Source: Weissella halotolerans DSM 20190
Lineage (GTDB): Bacteria; Bacillota; Bacilli; Lactobacillales; Lactobacillaceae
Reading direction: 5' to 3'
NCBI RefSeq assembly: GCF_000420365.1
Contig: NZ_ATUU01000002.1
Coordinates: forward strand, 325,067-389,066
Length of the DNA: 64,000 nt
The notes under the pieces were generated by a model. That model was given only the letters and a program-made list of their open reading frames with translations. It searched no databases and had not been told where the DNA came from. The position numbers and the translations under genes are program-made. Below are positions 51,570 to 60,025 of this stretch, piece after piece. The stretch's first letter is position 1; each line of letters starts with the position of its first letter.

Positions 51570-52304
51570 ATGCTAAAACTTGAAAATGTTAACAAAACCT
51601 ACAGTGAACACCAAGCTTTAAAGGATATTAACGTAACCTTTAATCCAAAGGAGACAACCGTTATTGTTGGTCCTTCCGGTTCAGGAAAATCCACCCTCTT
51701 ACGGTCATTAAATTTACTGGAACGTCCCCAAACCGGCCTTTACACCATTGATGAACGAACCATTAACTTTGCTGAACACATCGATACCGCGACGACCCTT
51801 TGGGTACGACGCAAAACAGGTATGGTCTTCCAACAACCCGGTATGTTTAATCAACTGACCATTTTGGGCAATGTGATCGAGGCACCAATTCATGTCTTAA
51901 AGCAAAAAAAAGACGTTGCGATTACTGAAGCTCACCACTTACTTGAGGCAGTTGGAATCGGGGAAACTGCCGACCGTTATCCCTATCAACTTTCAGGAGG
52001 CCAAACCCAACGAGCTGCTATTGCACGTGCGTTGGCCATGCACCCTTCTTACCTACTACTTGATGAGCCAACCTCTGCACTCGATCCTGAGACCGAAGCC
52101 CAGATTCTTCGCATCCTCAAAAAAATGGCTGAACAAAATGAATCTATGATTATAGTTACGCATAATATGGACTTCGCCCGCTATGCAGCTGATCGTATTC
52201 TCTTTTTAGAAGATGGGCGAATTGATTTCGATGGTAGCCCCAACGACTTTTTTGAACATCCTAATGAACGAATCAAAAAATTCCTGAATGCCTTTAAATT
52301 CTAA
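51570..52304 (+). CDS. tcyC: Amino acid ABC transporter ATP-binding protein, cyst(e)ine type
   Basis: 244 residues. Walker A GPSGSGKST, Q-loop VFQQPGMFNQLT, signature LSGGQTQRAAIARALAMHP, Walker B YLLLDEPTSALDPE and H-loop IIVTHNMDFA. Sequence is closest to TcyC/GlnQ-type ATPases. It completes the transporter with the permease and the divergent binding protein. It is followed by a parS-like site and a bidirectional terminator. Confidence 0.88.
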   Translation: MLKLENVNKTYSEHQALKDINVTFNPKETTVIVGPSGSGKSTLLRSLNLLERPQTGLYTIDERTINFAEHIDTATTLWVRRKTGMVFQQPGMFNQLTILGNVIEAPIHVLKQKKDVAITEAHHLLEAVGIGETADRYPYQLSGGQTQRAAIARALAMHPSYLLLDEPTSALDPETEAQILRILKKMAEQNESMIIVTHNMDFARYAADRILFLEDGRIDFDGSPNDFFEHPNERIKKFLNAFKF

Positions 52305-52305
52305 A

Positions 52306-52321
52306 TGTTCCACATGAAACA
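52306..52321. promoter_or_regulatory. parS-like site 4
   Basis: TGTTCCACATGAAACA differs from TGTTCCACGTGAAACA by one base. It lies directly after the tcyC-type stop. Confidence 0.65.
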
Positions 52322-52356
52322 AAAAGCGGTTGGTATTAAAATACCAACCGCTTTTT
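52321..52356. terminator. Bidirectional terminator
   Basis: AAAAAGCGGTTGGTAT pairs with ATACCAACCGCTTTTT between convergent tcyC-type and ArsR-type genes. Confidence 0.92.
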
Positions 52357-52681
52357 AATTTGTTTCCCGATCTTTAGCCACATGTACGGCATGCTCCAAG
52401 GCCTCATTAAGAATATCCAACACATGGGGATCATTCAATTGGTAGTAAACTGCCTTTCCCTCACGGTGAGTCGAAATTAAATGGCCTGCTCGCAGTAAAG
52501 CTAGCTGATGTGATACCGCCGACTGCTCCATGTTTAGCCGCTCTACAATCTGACTCACATTCAGCGCTTCTTGTTCTAAGATATACAATATCTGTAAACG
52601 TGTGCCATTACTAAATAGTTTAAATATATCACGCGCCCCTGCTAAGTCTGCTTCTTTCAATAAGGATACTTTTTCACCCAT
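52355..52681 (-). CDS. ArsR/SmtB-family zinc sensor (CzrA type)
   Basis: 108 residues, winged helix. The alpha-5 metal site is DPHVLDILNEALEHAVHV: D-x-H-x10-H-x2-H, exactly the CzrA/SmtB alpha-5 pattern for zinc (and cobalt). There is no alpha-3N Cys box of CadC/ArsR. The DNA-binding helix is VSQIVERLNMEQSAVSHQLALLR. It is divergent from the P-type ATPase gene and probably represses it. Confidence 0.92.
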   Translation of the reverse strand: MGEKVSLLKEADLAGARDIFKLFSNGTRLQILYILEQEALNVSQIVERLNMEQSAVSHQLALLRAGHLISTHREGKAVYYQLNDPHVLDILNEALEHAVHVAKDRETN

Positions 52682-52738
52682 ACGAGCCCCTCTTCTACAC
52701 TAGCTTTTCTTTATTTTAGCATAAATGTAAAGCCACCC

Positions 52739-52767
52739 TTGTCCCTAATAAACACATATGATACTAT
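52739..52767 (+). promoter_or_regulatory. Promoter of the metal ATPase gene
   Basis: TTGTCC (52739-52744), a 17-nt spacer, TACTAT (52762-52767). Confidence 0.65.
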
Positions 52768-52768
52768 T

Positions 52769-52794
52769 TACACATGAAGAAACGTTCATATATT
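52769..52794. promoter_or_regulatory. CzrA/SmtB-like operator
   Basis: ATGAA (52774-52778), six bases, TTCAT (52785-52789), extending into ATAT to the right. This is the TGAA-N6-TTCA core of SmtB/CzrA operators, just downstream of the -10 of the ATPase promoter. Confidence 0.7.
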
Positions 52795-52811
52795 AATTGA
52801 GGGCTATAAAC

Positions 52812-54683
52812 ATGAAGCTTAAATCTAAATTGACTAGTTTATCTAGCGAACAAAAATCAACTTGTCTGGCCATTGTCCTTAGCATCACACTGGGCCTACT
52901 GGCATGGCAATTATCAAATTCTCCCTTGCAAACTTTCCTTTTCTTATGTGCTTACCTGATAGCCGGAGGTAAGGTCCTTATTTCAGCCTTTCGCCATTTA
53001 ACGCAAGGTAAACTTTTTGACGAAAACTTCCTTATGACCTTAGCCACCCTTGGCGCTATCATCTTGGGCGAATACCCAGAAGCCATTGCCGTTATGGTTT
53101 TCTTCTCAATTGGTGAGGTCATAGAAGATATTGCCACGGACCACTCAAAACGTTCAATTAATCAACTCTTGTCAGAACAACCAGTGTTAGTTCATTGGTT
53201 GAAAGATGGTAACCAACAAGACGTCACACCTGAAGAAGTGGCAATTGGTAGTGTTATCCAAATTTTGCCAGGAGAAAAAATTCCCCTGGACGGTACCGTT
53301 ATTAGTGGCGAATCTACTCTAAACAAAGCTGCACTAACGGGAGAATCTTTACCCGAATCAGTTCAAACCGGTGACCATATTTTAAGTGGTTCCCTTAATG
53401 GCCAAGGTCTACTCACCGTGCGGACATCAAAAACCTTTGAAAATTCAACCATGACTCAAATTCTCAAATTAATGACGGACAGCGCTCAACAAAAAGCCCC
53501 TACTGAAAAATTTATTAGTAAATTTGCTGCCTATTACACACCAATCATTGCTAGTATTGCGCTTTTGCTAGCCTTGATACCACCCATCTTCCTTGGTGGC
53601 GATTGGTCAACTTGGTTTGAGCGATCACTAGTCTTCTTAGTCATTTCCTGCCCTTGTGCCTTAGTATTATCCGTGCCCCTTGCTTATGTCGCTGGTTTAA
53701 CTGCTGCTGCCAGGCACAAGATTATTATTAAGGGCGGAAATTATCTAGACGCCTTAAATCAGGTTAAAACAATGGCCTTTGATAAAACCGGTACCTTAAC
53801 CAAGGGAACCTTTAAAGTGACGGCTGTTAATCCCGGCCCCAACTTTACTGCCCAAACGGTGTTAGCTATTGCCGCCGCTTGTGAAAGATATTCTACCCAT
53901 CCCATTGCCCAATCAATTGTTGCAGCAGATAAAGGAACCCACAACCCTTACCAGGCTCGTTCAGTCACTGAATTAGCCGGGGTTGGCCTTACCGCTGTCG
54001 TGGATGAACATACAGTACAGATAGGTAACCAATCAGTTCTTACAAAGTTAAAGCATCCCGCTAACCTCCCTAAATTAAGGACAGGCACCCATGTTTTTGT
54101 CATCATCGACCAACATTATGCGGGCCAAATTATTGTTGCTGATACACTAAAAACAGATGCTAAAGCGTCTGTACAAGCCTTAAGAAAAACTGGTATTGAC
54201 CGAACTATCTTATTGACTGGCGATAATGAAAAAACGGCAAAGGCAATTGGTGATCAACTGAAACTAGACCAAGTAGAAAGTAAGCTCTTGCCGGCCGATA
54301 AAGCAGCCTATATTAGACACTTGCAAGAGCAAGCCAAGCCTCAGGAACAGATTGGCTTCATTGGTGACGGCATCAATGATGCACCCGTGTTATTAACTGC
54401 TGATGTTGGTATCGCCATGGGGGCACTAGGTTCTGATGCAGCTTTAGAAGCCGCTGATATGATTATTACTGATGATCAATTGCATCACTTAGCACCGGTT
54501 ATGCTGACCGCACAAAAAACACGCCGTATCGTCATAGAGAATATTAGTTTAGCCCTCATCGTTAAGGGTGTTGTATTACTACTGGGCGCTTTAGGCTTAG
54601 CCAATATGTGGGAAGCTGTTTTTGCTGATGTCGGCATCACATTAATTGCCGTTTTAAATGCCATGCGTTTGTTGAAAAAATAA
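52812..54683 (+). CDS. Zinc/cadmium-exporting P1B-type ATPase
   Basis: 623 residues from the ATG at 52812; an upstream TTG overlaps the GAGGG site. About eight membrane segments. CPC in VISCPCALVLSVP, phosphorylation motif FDKTGTLTKG, ATP-binding HP in STHPIAQSIV, and hinge GDGINDAPVLL. No N-terminal HMA or CxxC domain is present, so the metal reaches the transmembrane site directly. Regulated by the divergent CzrA-type gene. It exports Zn2+, and possibly Cd2+ or Pb2+. Confidence 0.93.
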   Translation: MKLKSKLTSLSSEQKSTCLAIVLSITLGLLAWQLSNSPLQTFLFLCAYLIAGGKVLISAFRHLTQGKLFDENFLMTLATLGAIILGEYPEAIAVMVFFSIGEVIEDIATDHSKRSINQLLSEQPVLVHWLKDGNQQDVTPEEVAIGSVIQILPGEKIPLDGTVISGESTLNKAALTGESLPESVQTGDHILSGSLNGQGLLTVRTSKTFENSTMTQILKLMTDSAQQKAPTEKFISKFAAYYTPIIASIALLLALIPPIFLGGDWSTWFERSLVFLVISCPCALVLSVPLAYVAGLTAAARHKIIIKGGNYLDALNQVKTMAFDKTGTLTKGTFKVTAVNPGPNFTAQTVLAIAAACERYSTHPIAQSIVAADKGTHNPYQARSVTELAGVGLTAVVDEHTVQIGNQSVLTKLKHPANLPKLRTGTHVFVIIDQHYAGQIIVADTLKTDAKASVQALRKTGIDRTILLTGDNEKTAKAIGDQLKLDQVESKLLPADKAAYIRHLQEQAKPQEQIGFIGDGINDAPVLLTADVGIAMGALGSDAALEAADMIITDDQLHHLAPVMLTAQKTRRIVIENISLALIVKGVVLLLGALGLANMWEAVFADVGITLIAVLNAMRLLKK

Positions 54684-54720
54684 AACCAAGACCCCAGTAC
54701 TGGGGTCTTGGTTTTATTTT
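54682..54720. terminator. Bidirectional terminator
   Basis: AAAACCAAGACCCC pairs with GGGGTCTTGGTTTT around loop AGTACT, between convergent ATPase and TetR genes. Confidence 0.92.
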
Positions 54721-54722
54721 TA

Positions 54723-55292
54723 TTAAGCTTCATCTGCTTGCATGATAAGCGGCTGTATTTCTAACCAGGCAGATTCAAACATTGTCTTATAAAGGTTGTC
54801 CATCCAAGTATTTACAAAAAAAGGATGGTAATAATAAGTGAACGTTTGCATAATGGTTAATCCGCGTCGATGACGGAAGGTCTTCCAAGCCATGATGGTT
54901 TCAACACTAGCCGCAAACTCCTCCATCCTTGCATCTAACAATACCCCACTGTTTTTTAACTGAGTACAATAAAAAGCAGTAATGGCCGGAGCTGCTAAAA
55001 ATGCCTGCTTGCGCTGACTCGCCAACTGCCATAACCAATCATGTAAGGCTGACTGCCTTTCTTCTTCCGGAGCTCGCTGTGCCAATGCCAAAATTGGCTC
55101 ATCAATCTTGTTTAGCCAGGCCTGCTGTGCCTGGCTAAACAAGGCATCTTTATCCTTAAAATGCTTGTATAGGGCAGCCGACGTAAGGCCCAACTTACGA
55201 GCCACATCAGCTAAACGTGCCTTCTCATAGCCCTTGTCTACTAGTACGGCTTGCGCTGCTAAAAAAATATCATCATTTGTCACTTTAGCCAT
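54723..55292 (-). CDS. TetR-family regulator
   Basis: 189 residues from the ATG at 55292, 6 nt from GGAGG. TetR helix-turn-helix VLVDKGYEKARLADVARKLGLTSAALYKHFKDKDALF at about 14-50. The C-terminal ligand domain contains a Tyr-rich FTYYYHPFF segment. No obvious target gene; it lies between the metal ATPase and the rRNA methyltransferase gene, 30 nt from the latter on the same strand. Confidence 0.88.
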   Translation of the reverse strand: MAKVTNDDIFLAAQAVLVDKGYEKARLADVARKLGLTSAALYKHFKDKDALFSQAQQAWLNKIDEPILALAQRAPEEERQSALHDWLWQLASQRKQAFLAAPAITAFYCTQLKNSGVLLDARMEEFAASVETIMAWKTFRHRRGLTIMQTFTYYYHPFFVNTWMDNLYKTMFESAWLEIQPLIMQADEA

Positions 55293-55322
55293 CCACAACC
55301 TCCTGTCTAGCAACCTTCACCC

Positions 55323-56741
55323 TTATTTTAAGGTGAATTTTACAATGCCTTCCCAACGTGCTGTCTGCGGAAACATATCAATGGACTGAATATAATCAAC
55401 TCGATAAACCTTAGCTAAATCAACTAAATCGCGTGCTAAAGTTGATGCATTACATGAAATGTAGACAAACTTTGCTGGCCGCGTCTTGACGATTAGCTTA
55501 CGTAAACTAGTATCCAGACCCGTTCTAGGCGGATCAACAATTAATGCATCAGCTTGCCAGCCTTCTGCCTGCCAAGCGGGAATCAACTGCTCAGCCTGTC
55601 CCACGTAATAGTGCGCATTGGTAATGCCATTCGCCTGAGCATTCTCAATTGCGTCATCAATCGCTTCCGGTATCGTATCCATTCCGCGTACTTCGCCAGC
55701 TTGGCCAGCAACCGAAAGTCCCAAGGTACCAACACCCGAATAGGCATCAATTAAGTTATCCGCATGGGTTAAATCTAACGCCACCAATGCCTCTTGATAT
55801 AAACGTTCTGTCTGCTTGGGATTTAGTTGGAAGAATGCTCGGGGAGAAAGTTTAAAGTGTTTACCATTAATTTCCTCGGTAATGTACTCCGCACCCCACA
55901 AAAGGCGTGTATCATCGCCCCAAATAAGCGATCCCGTCCCTGGATTGATATTTTGATGAATAGATACCACCTCAGGTAATCGTTCATGAATAGCCTTAAA
56001 TAAGGTTCTTTCTTGTGGCAACTGATGACTATTCGTTACCAAAGTTAACTGCACATCCCCTGTAGATTCGGATACCCGTGCAATCAACGTTTTAATATCA
56101 CCCTGATGTGTCTTTTCGTCAAATACAGGAATCCCTAACTGTGCAATAATGTCCCTCACTGTCCGTACTACATGCAAGGTGGCTGGGTGTTGCGTAGAGA
56201 TTTTTGGTAGATCTACTAAGTGATGTGACTGTCGTCGATACATACCCACCGCTAACTTACCATTAACCTTACGGATTGGAAACTGAGCCTTATTACGGTA
56301 AGCCCGTGGCTCATCCATCCCCAAGGTTGGCTTCAATACATAATCTCGATAACCCGCTGGCCGGTATTTTTCTAAGGCCTGTCGAATAACATCTTGTTTA
56401 AAAACTAATTGAGCTGGGTAAGCTAAGTGCGCTAACTCTGCCCCACCAACAGATTGATCATCTTCTGGGGTTACCCGCTCGGGTGAAGCCTTTTTAATTT
56501 TTAGAAGGTTGGCCTCGATATAATGGTCAGCCACTTTTTTTACCCTGACCTCAACCACCTCACCAGGAAGTGCTCCAGGGATAAAGGTTATCTTTCTTTT
56601 ATAATAACCAATGCCTTCACCATTAATACCAAGTCGCTTAATGGTAATCAGCAATTCATCATCTGGTTTAACCCTGGCTGTTCTTTTTGAATATTTACCT
56701 TGGTTGTGACCACTAGGTTTTGTTCTTACGTTTTTTGTCAT
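55323..56741 (-). CDS. rlmCD: 23S rRNA (uracil-5-)-methyltransferase, RlmCD type
   Basis: 472 residues from the ATG at 56741; longer starts lack a site. A basic N-terminus precedes a TRAM domain (about 35-90, LLITIKRLGINGEGIGYYKRK). The SAM-binding domain has NLIDAYSGVGTLGLSVAG, DPPRTGLD, and the catalytic-Cys motif YISCNASTLARDL. The Firmicute enzyme of this type modifies U747 and U1939 of 23S rRNA. Confidence 0.9.
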   Translation of the reverse strand: MTKNVRTKPSGHNQGKYSKRTARVKPDDELLITIKRLGINGEGIGYYKRKITFIPGALPGEVVEVRVKKVADHYIEANLLKIKKASPERVTPEDDQSVGGAELAHLAYPAQLVFKQDVIRQALEKYRPAGYRDYVLKPTLGMDEPRAYRNKAQFPIRKVNGKLAVGMYRRQSHHLVDLPKISTQHPATLHVVRTVRDIIAQLGIPVFDEKTHQGDIKTLIARVSESTGDVQLTLVTNSHQLPQERTLFKAIHERLPEVVSIHQNINPGTGSLIWGDDTRLLWGAEYITEEINGKHFKLSPRAFFQLNPKQTERLYQEALVALDLTHADNLIDAYSGVGTLGLSVAGQAGEVRGMDTIPEAIDDAIENAQANGITNAHYYVGQAEQLIPAWQAEGWQADALIVDPPRTGLDTSLRKLIVKTRPAKFVYISCNASTLARDLVDLAKVYRVDYIQSIDMFPQTARWEGIVKFTLK

Positions 56742-56851
56742 TCGTTCTACAAACATCCTTTTCAAAAATATAATTAGTTTCATTCTAACACGCTGCCTTA
56801 ACATTCACCTAAAGCCTCCTCCTGACACCAGCCGTGTCTAATATCTTTTTA

Positions 56852-56880
56852 TTGGAAAAGCCCGGCAAGTTCCGTATAAT
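56852..56880 (+). promoter_or_regulatory. Promoter of guaA
   Basis: TTGGAA (56852-56857), a 17-nt spacer, consensus TATAAT (56875-56880). The leader is only about 22 nt, so no purine riboswitch is present. Confidence 0.8.
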
Positions 56881-56908
56881 AAAGACAATCATTTAAAAGG
56901 AGGCCCCC

Positions 56909-58462
56909 ATGGCGAACACAAAAAAACACGATAGTATTCTTGTTCTAGACTTTGGTTCCCAGTATAACCAATTAATTTCACGTCGTATTCGCGAGCTAGG
57001 CGTTTATTCTGAGCTTAAATCACACAAATTGACGGCTGCAGAGATTAAGGAATTAAACCCCCAGGGCATTATTTTCTCAGGTGGTCCTAATTCAGTCTAT
57101 GAAGAAGATGCTTTCACCATTGATCCTGATATATTCAAGCTGGGTATTCCCATCCTTGGTGTTTGCTATGGTATGCAACTAATGGCCCACATGCTCCCCG
57201 GGGGCAAGGTGGTCGCAGCCGAACACGCTGCTGAATATGGTGAAACTGAAATCACCATCGAAGATCCTAACACACTCTTATTTGCTGACACTCCTAAACA
57301 ACAAGTTGTCTTGATGTCACACGGCGACTCTATTGAAAGCATTCCAGATGGTTTCACTGTTTCGGCAACCTCAGCCCACACCCCATTTGCAGCAATGGAA
57401 GATCGGCAACGGAATTTCTACGGCGTTCAATTCCATCCAGAAGTCCAGCATAGTGAATACGGTATGCAAATTCTAAAGAATTTCGTTGACCGGGCTGCAC
57501 AAGTAAAACATGATTGGTCCATGGATGACTTCATCGATGAACAGATTGATGAAATTCGCCAACAAGTAGGTGATAAAAAGGTATTACTTGGCCTATCAGG
57601 TGGCGTAGATTCATCTGTTGTTGGAGTTCTCTTACAAAAAGCAATTGGCGATCAGCTAACTTGCATCTTTGTAGATCACGGTTTATTACGTAAAAATGAA
57701 GCCCAGGAAGTCATGGATTCCCTAGGTGGTAAATTCGGCCTACATATCATCAAAGTCGATGCTCAAAAACGTTTCCTAGATAAATTAGCTGGCGTTACTG
57801 ACCCTGAACAAAAGCGTAAAATTATTGGTAATGAATTTATTCAAGTCTTTAACGAAGAGGCAACCAAGTTAAACGGTATCGACTATCTCGCTCAGGGCAC
57901 ACTTTACACCGATGTCATTGAATCAGGAACAGATACTGCCCAAACAATTAAATCCCATCATAATGTTGGGGGCCTACCTGAGGATATGCAATTTCAACTA
58001 ATTGAGCCCTTAAACACACTCTTCAAGGATGAAGTGCGTGAGCTTGGCGAAAAGCTTGGCATCCCCCATCACTTAGTTTGGCGACAACCTTTCCCTGGGC
58101 CTGGTCTTGGTATCCGGGTTCTAGGTGATATTACGGAAGAGAAGTTAGAGATTGTTCGCGAATCTGATGCCATCCTACGCGATGAGATTGCTAAACACAA
58201 CCTTGAAGACAATGTCTGGCAATACTTTACTGTTCTAACTGGTGTGCGTTCCGTCGGTGTCATGGGTGATTTGCGGACCTATGATTATACAATTGCCGTG
58301 CGGGCCATTACCTCTGTTGATGGCATGACAGCTGACTTTGCCAAGTTACCTTGGGATGTACTTGAAGAGATTTCCCGCCGAATTGTCAATGAAGTTGATC
58401 ATATTAATCGCGTCGTCTACGATATTACCGCTAAGCCACCAGCAACCGTTGAATGGGAATAA
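56909..58462 (+). CDS. guaA: GMP synthase (glutamine-hydrolysing)
   Basis: 517 residues. The class I amidotransferase domain (about 10-200) has the catalytic Cys in GVCYGMQL and His-Glu in QFHPEVQHS. The ATP-pyrophosphatase loop is [14 protein letters not shown]. The C-terminal dimerisation domain ends PATVEWE. Converts XMP to GMP. Single gene with an AAGGAGG site and a terminator. Confidence 0.97.
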   Translation: MANTKKHDSILVLDFGSQYNQLISRRIRELGVYSELKSHKLTAAEIKELNPQGIIFSGGPNSVYEEDAFTIDPDIFKLGIPILGVCYGMQLMAHMLPGGKVVAAEHAAEYGETEITIEDPNTLLFADTPKQQVVLMSHGDSIESIPDGFTVSATSAHTPFAAMEDRQRNFYGVQFHPEVQHSEYGMQILKNFVDRAAQVKHDWSMDDFIDEQIDEIRQQVGDKKVLLGLSGGVDSSVVGVLLQKAIGDQLTCIFVDHGLLRKNEAQEVMDSLGGKFGLHIIKVDAQKRFLDKLAGVTDPEQKRKIIGNEFIQVFNEEATKLNGIDYLAQGTLYTDVIESGTDTAQTIKSHHNVGGLPEDMQFQLIEPLNTLFKDEVRELGEKLGIPHHLVWRQPFPGPGLGIRVLGDITEEKLEIVRESDAILRDEIAKHNLEDNVWQYFTVLTGVRSVGVMGDLRTYDYTIAVRAITSVDGMTADFAKLPWDVLEEISRRIVNEVDHINRVVYDITAKPPATVEWE

Positions 58463-58516
58463 TGTATCACCAAAAACTACTTATCTTACTTTTAAATTAG
58501 TATATTTTTCCATTCT

Positions 58517-58553
58517 AAAAAGCCTGAAAGCTCTCCAGCTTTCAGGCTTTTTA
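58517..58553 (+). terminator. Terminator after guaA
   Basis: AAAAAGCCTGAAAGCT pairs with AGCTTTCAGGCTTTTT, followed by ATTT. Confidence 0.9.
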
Positions 58554-58573
58554 TTTATATCATGGCAAAACTC

Positions 58574-58589
58574 AGTTTCACATGAAACA
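58574..58589. promoter_or_regulatory. parS-like site 5
   Basis: AGTTTCACATGAAACA matches TGTTTCACGTGAAACA at 14 of 16 positions with intact arms. It lies between the guaA terminator and the DUF2252 gene. Confidence 0.5.
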
Positions 58590-58651
58590 TAAACAAATTA
58601 ACTTATAGTACAATGAAGGAAGAAATACCTTAATCAGAACTAGGAGTTCGT

Positions 58652-60022
58652 ATGCGTAAACCAAATTCACCTTATAATTTTCAACGAACCGACGTCGCTG
58701 AACCAACTGATAAACTCGTTTCTGCTGGCCAAAAATTAGCTAAACACATTAAGCATGATGATATCGCTTATTTTGAACCTATCAAGCGTCCAGTTGAGCC
58801 CATTTTAAACATCCGTAACTCGCTATTAGTTCCAGAACTATTAACCATCAAGCGCCAACGCATGTCTGAATCAGCCTTTGCCTTTTTTCGTGGAACCGTC
58901 GATTTAATGAACCATGATCTTGCTAAGCTTAAGACGAGTGGGGTCAAAGTTCTACTAGACGGAGATGCCCATCTAGGAAATTTTGGTTTTTACGGTTCTC
59001 CTGAAGGACAATTACTCTTTGATATGAACGACTTTGATGAAGCACGGATTGGTCATTGGGAAACTGACTTGCGTCGGTTTTTGGTTAGTTGCCTCTTAGT
59101 GGCCGAACAGCACGCCTTCGATAAAAAGGACGTCGACCATTTTCTAGCAAATGCAATCGATACCTACGCCAATTCGCTCAGTCACATGAACGCCCTATCT
59201 CCTCTGGTTAAATTCACCTTACCCAGCACCCTGGAAAATATCATTCAAATTTTCGGGCAATTAGACGGAACCCCCGACCACTTTGAAACGTCCTTTGACA
59301 AACTCATTCGAAAAAGCATCAAAAAGGCCCTGCGCAGTGACTCAAATTTTGCTGTAAAAAAATATACCGAAATTAACAATGCTGGTCGGCGCCAATTCAA
59401 GGAAAACGCCCCTATTACGACCCACATTTCACATACAGACTACCAGCAATTAGTCGCTGGCTATTTAACGTACCGGGCCCATACCCGGTGTGATGCTCAA
59501 CTTTTTTTAGAAGATTTTCACATCGTCGATATTGTTCGACACACAGTAGGTGTAGGCAGTGTTGGCACTCTATGCTATTTGATGTTATTAGAAGACGCTG
59601 ATAACAACTATCTTGTTCTTCAAATTAAACAGGCTTTACCAATTTACCAAGGAGCCGAGATCTACAAAAGCCACCATCATACCCAGGGACAAAATATCGT
59701 TGACAGTCAACTAATTTTGCAAAGTGCCTCTGACCCCTTCCTAGGCTACCTTGATACAGATTACGGAAGCTTTTACGTACGTCAATTCAAAGATATGAAA
59801 GGATCCATCAATCTTGATAAATTAGATTGGTCAGCCTATAAAGACTATGTCCTGGTCTGCATCACCTTAATGGCCCGTGCTCACAGTCAATCTCCTAATT
59901 CACCTATGATTGTCGGCTTTTTAGGTGCTAAAGGTTGGTTACCAGAAGCTTTCATAACTTTTTCACGCAACTATCTAAAGCAAGTACACTACGACTATCA
60001 AACATTTATGCATGAGGATTAA
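58652..60022 (+). CDS. DUF2252 family protein
   Basis: 456 residues. DUF2252 resembles aminoglycoside-phosphotransferase-like kinases. The catalytic-loop-like motif is LLDGDAHLGNFGFYGSPEG, then LLFDMNDFDEARIGHWETDLRR, similar to the HxDxxxxN and DxD elements of that fold. Substrate unknown. The gene ends 3 nt before ppk1, so the two are translationally linked and probably act together in polyphosphate metabolism. That link is an inference. Confidence 0.82.
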   Translation: MRKPNSPYNFQRTDVAEPTDKLVSAGQKLAKHIKHDDIAYFEPIKRPVEPILNIRNSLLVPELLTIKRQRMSESAFAFFRGTVDLMNHDLAKLKTSGVKVLLDGDAHLGNFGFYGSPEGQLLFDMNDFDEARIGHWETDLRRFLVSCLLVAEQHAFDKKDVDHFLANAIDTYANSLSHMNALSPLVKFTLPSTLENIIQIFGQLDGTPDHFETSFDKLIRKSIKKALRSDSNFAVKKYTEINNAGRRQFKENAPITTHISHTDYQQLVAGYLTYRAHTRCDAQLFLEDFHIVDIVRHTVGVGSVGTLCYLMLLEDADNNYLVLQIKQALPIYQGAEIYKSHHHTQGQNIVDSQLILQSASDPFLGYLDTDYGSFYVRQFKDMKGSINLDKLDWSAYKDYVLVCITLMARAHSQSPNSPMIVGFLGAKGWLPEAFITFSRNYLKQVHYDYQTFMHED

Positions 60023-60025
60023 ATT

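Noticed and set aside
56881-56908. Purine riboswitch before guaA
   Set aside because: The promoter leaves a leader of about 20 nt, too short.
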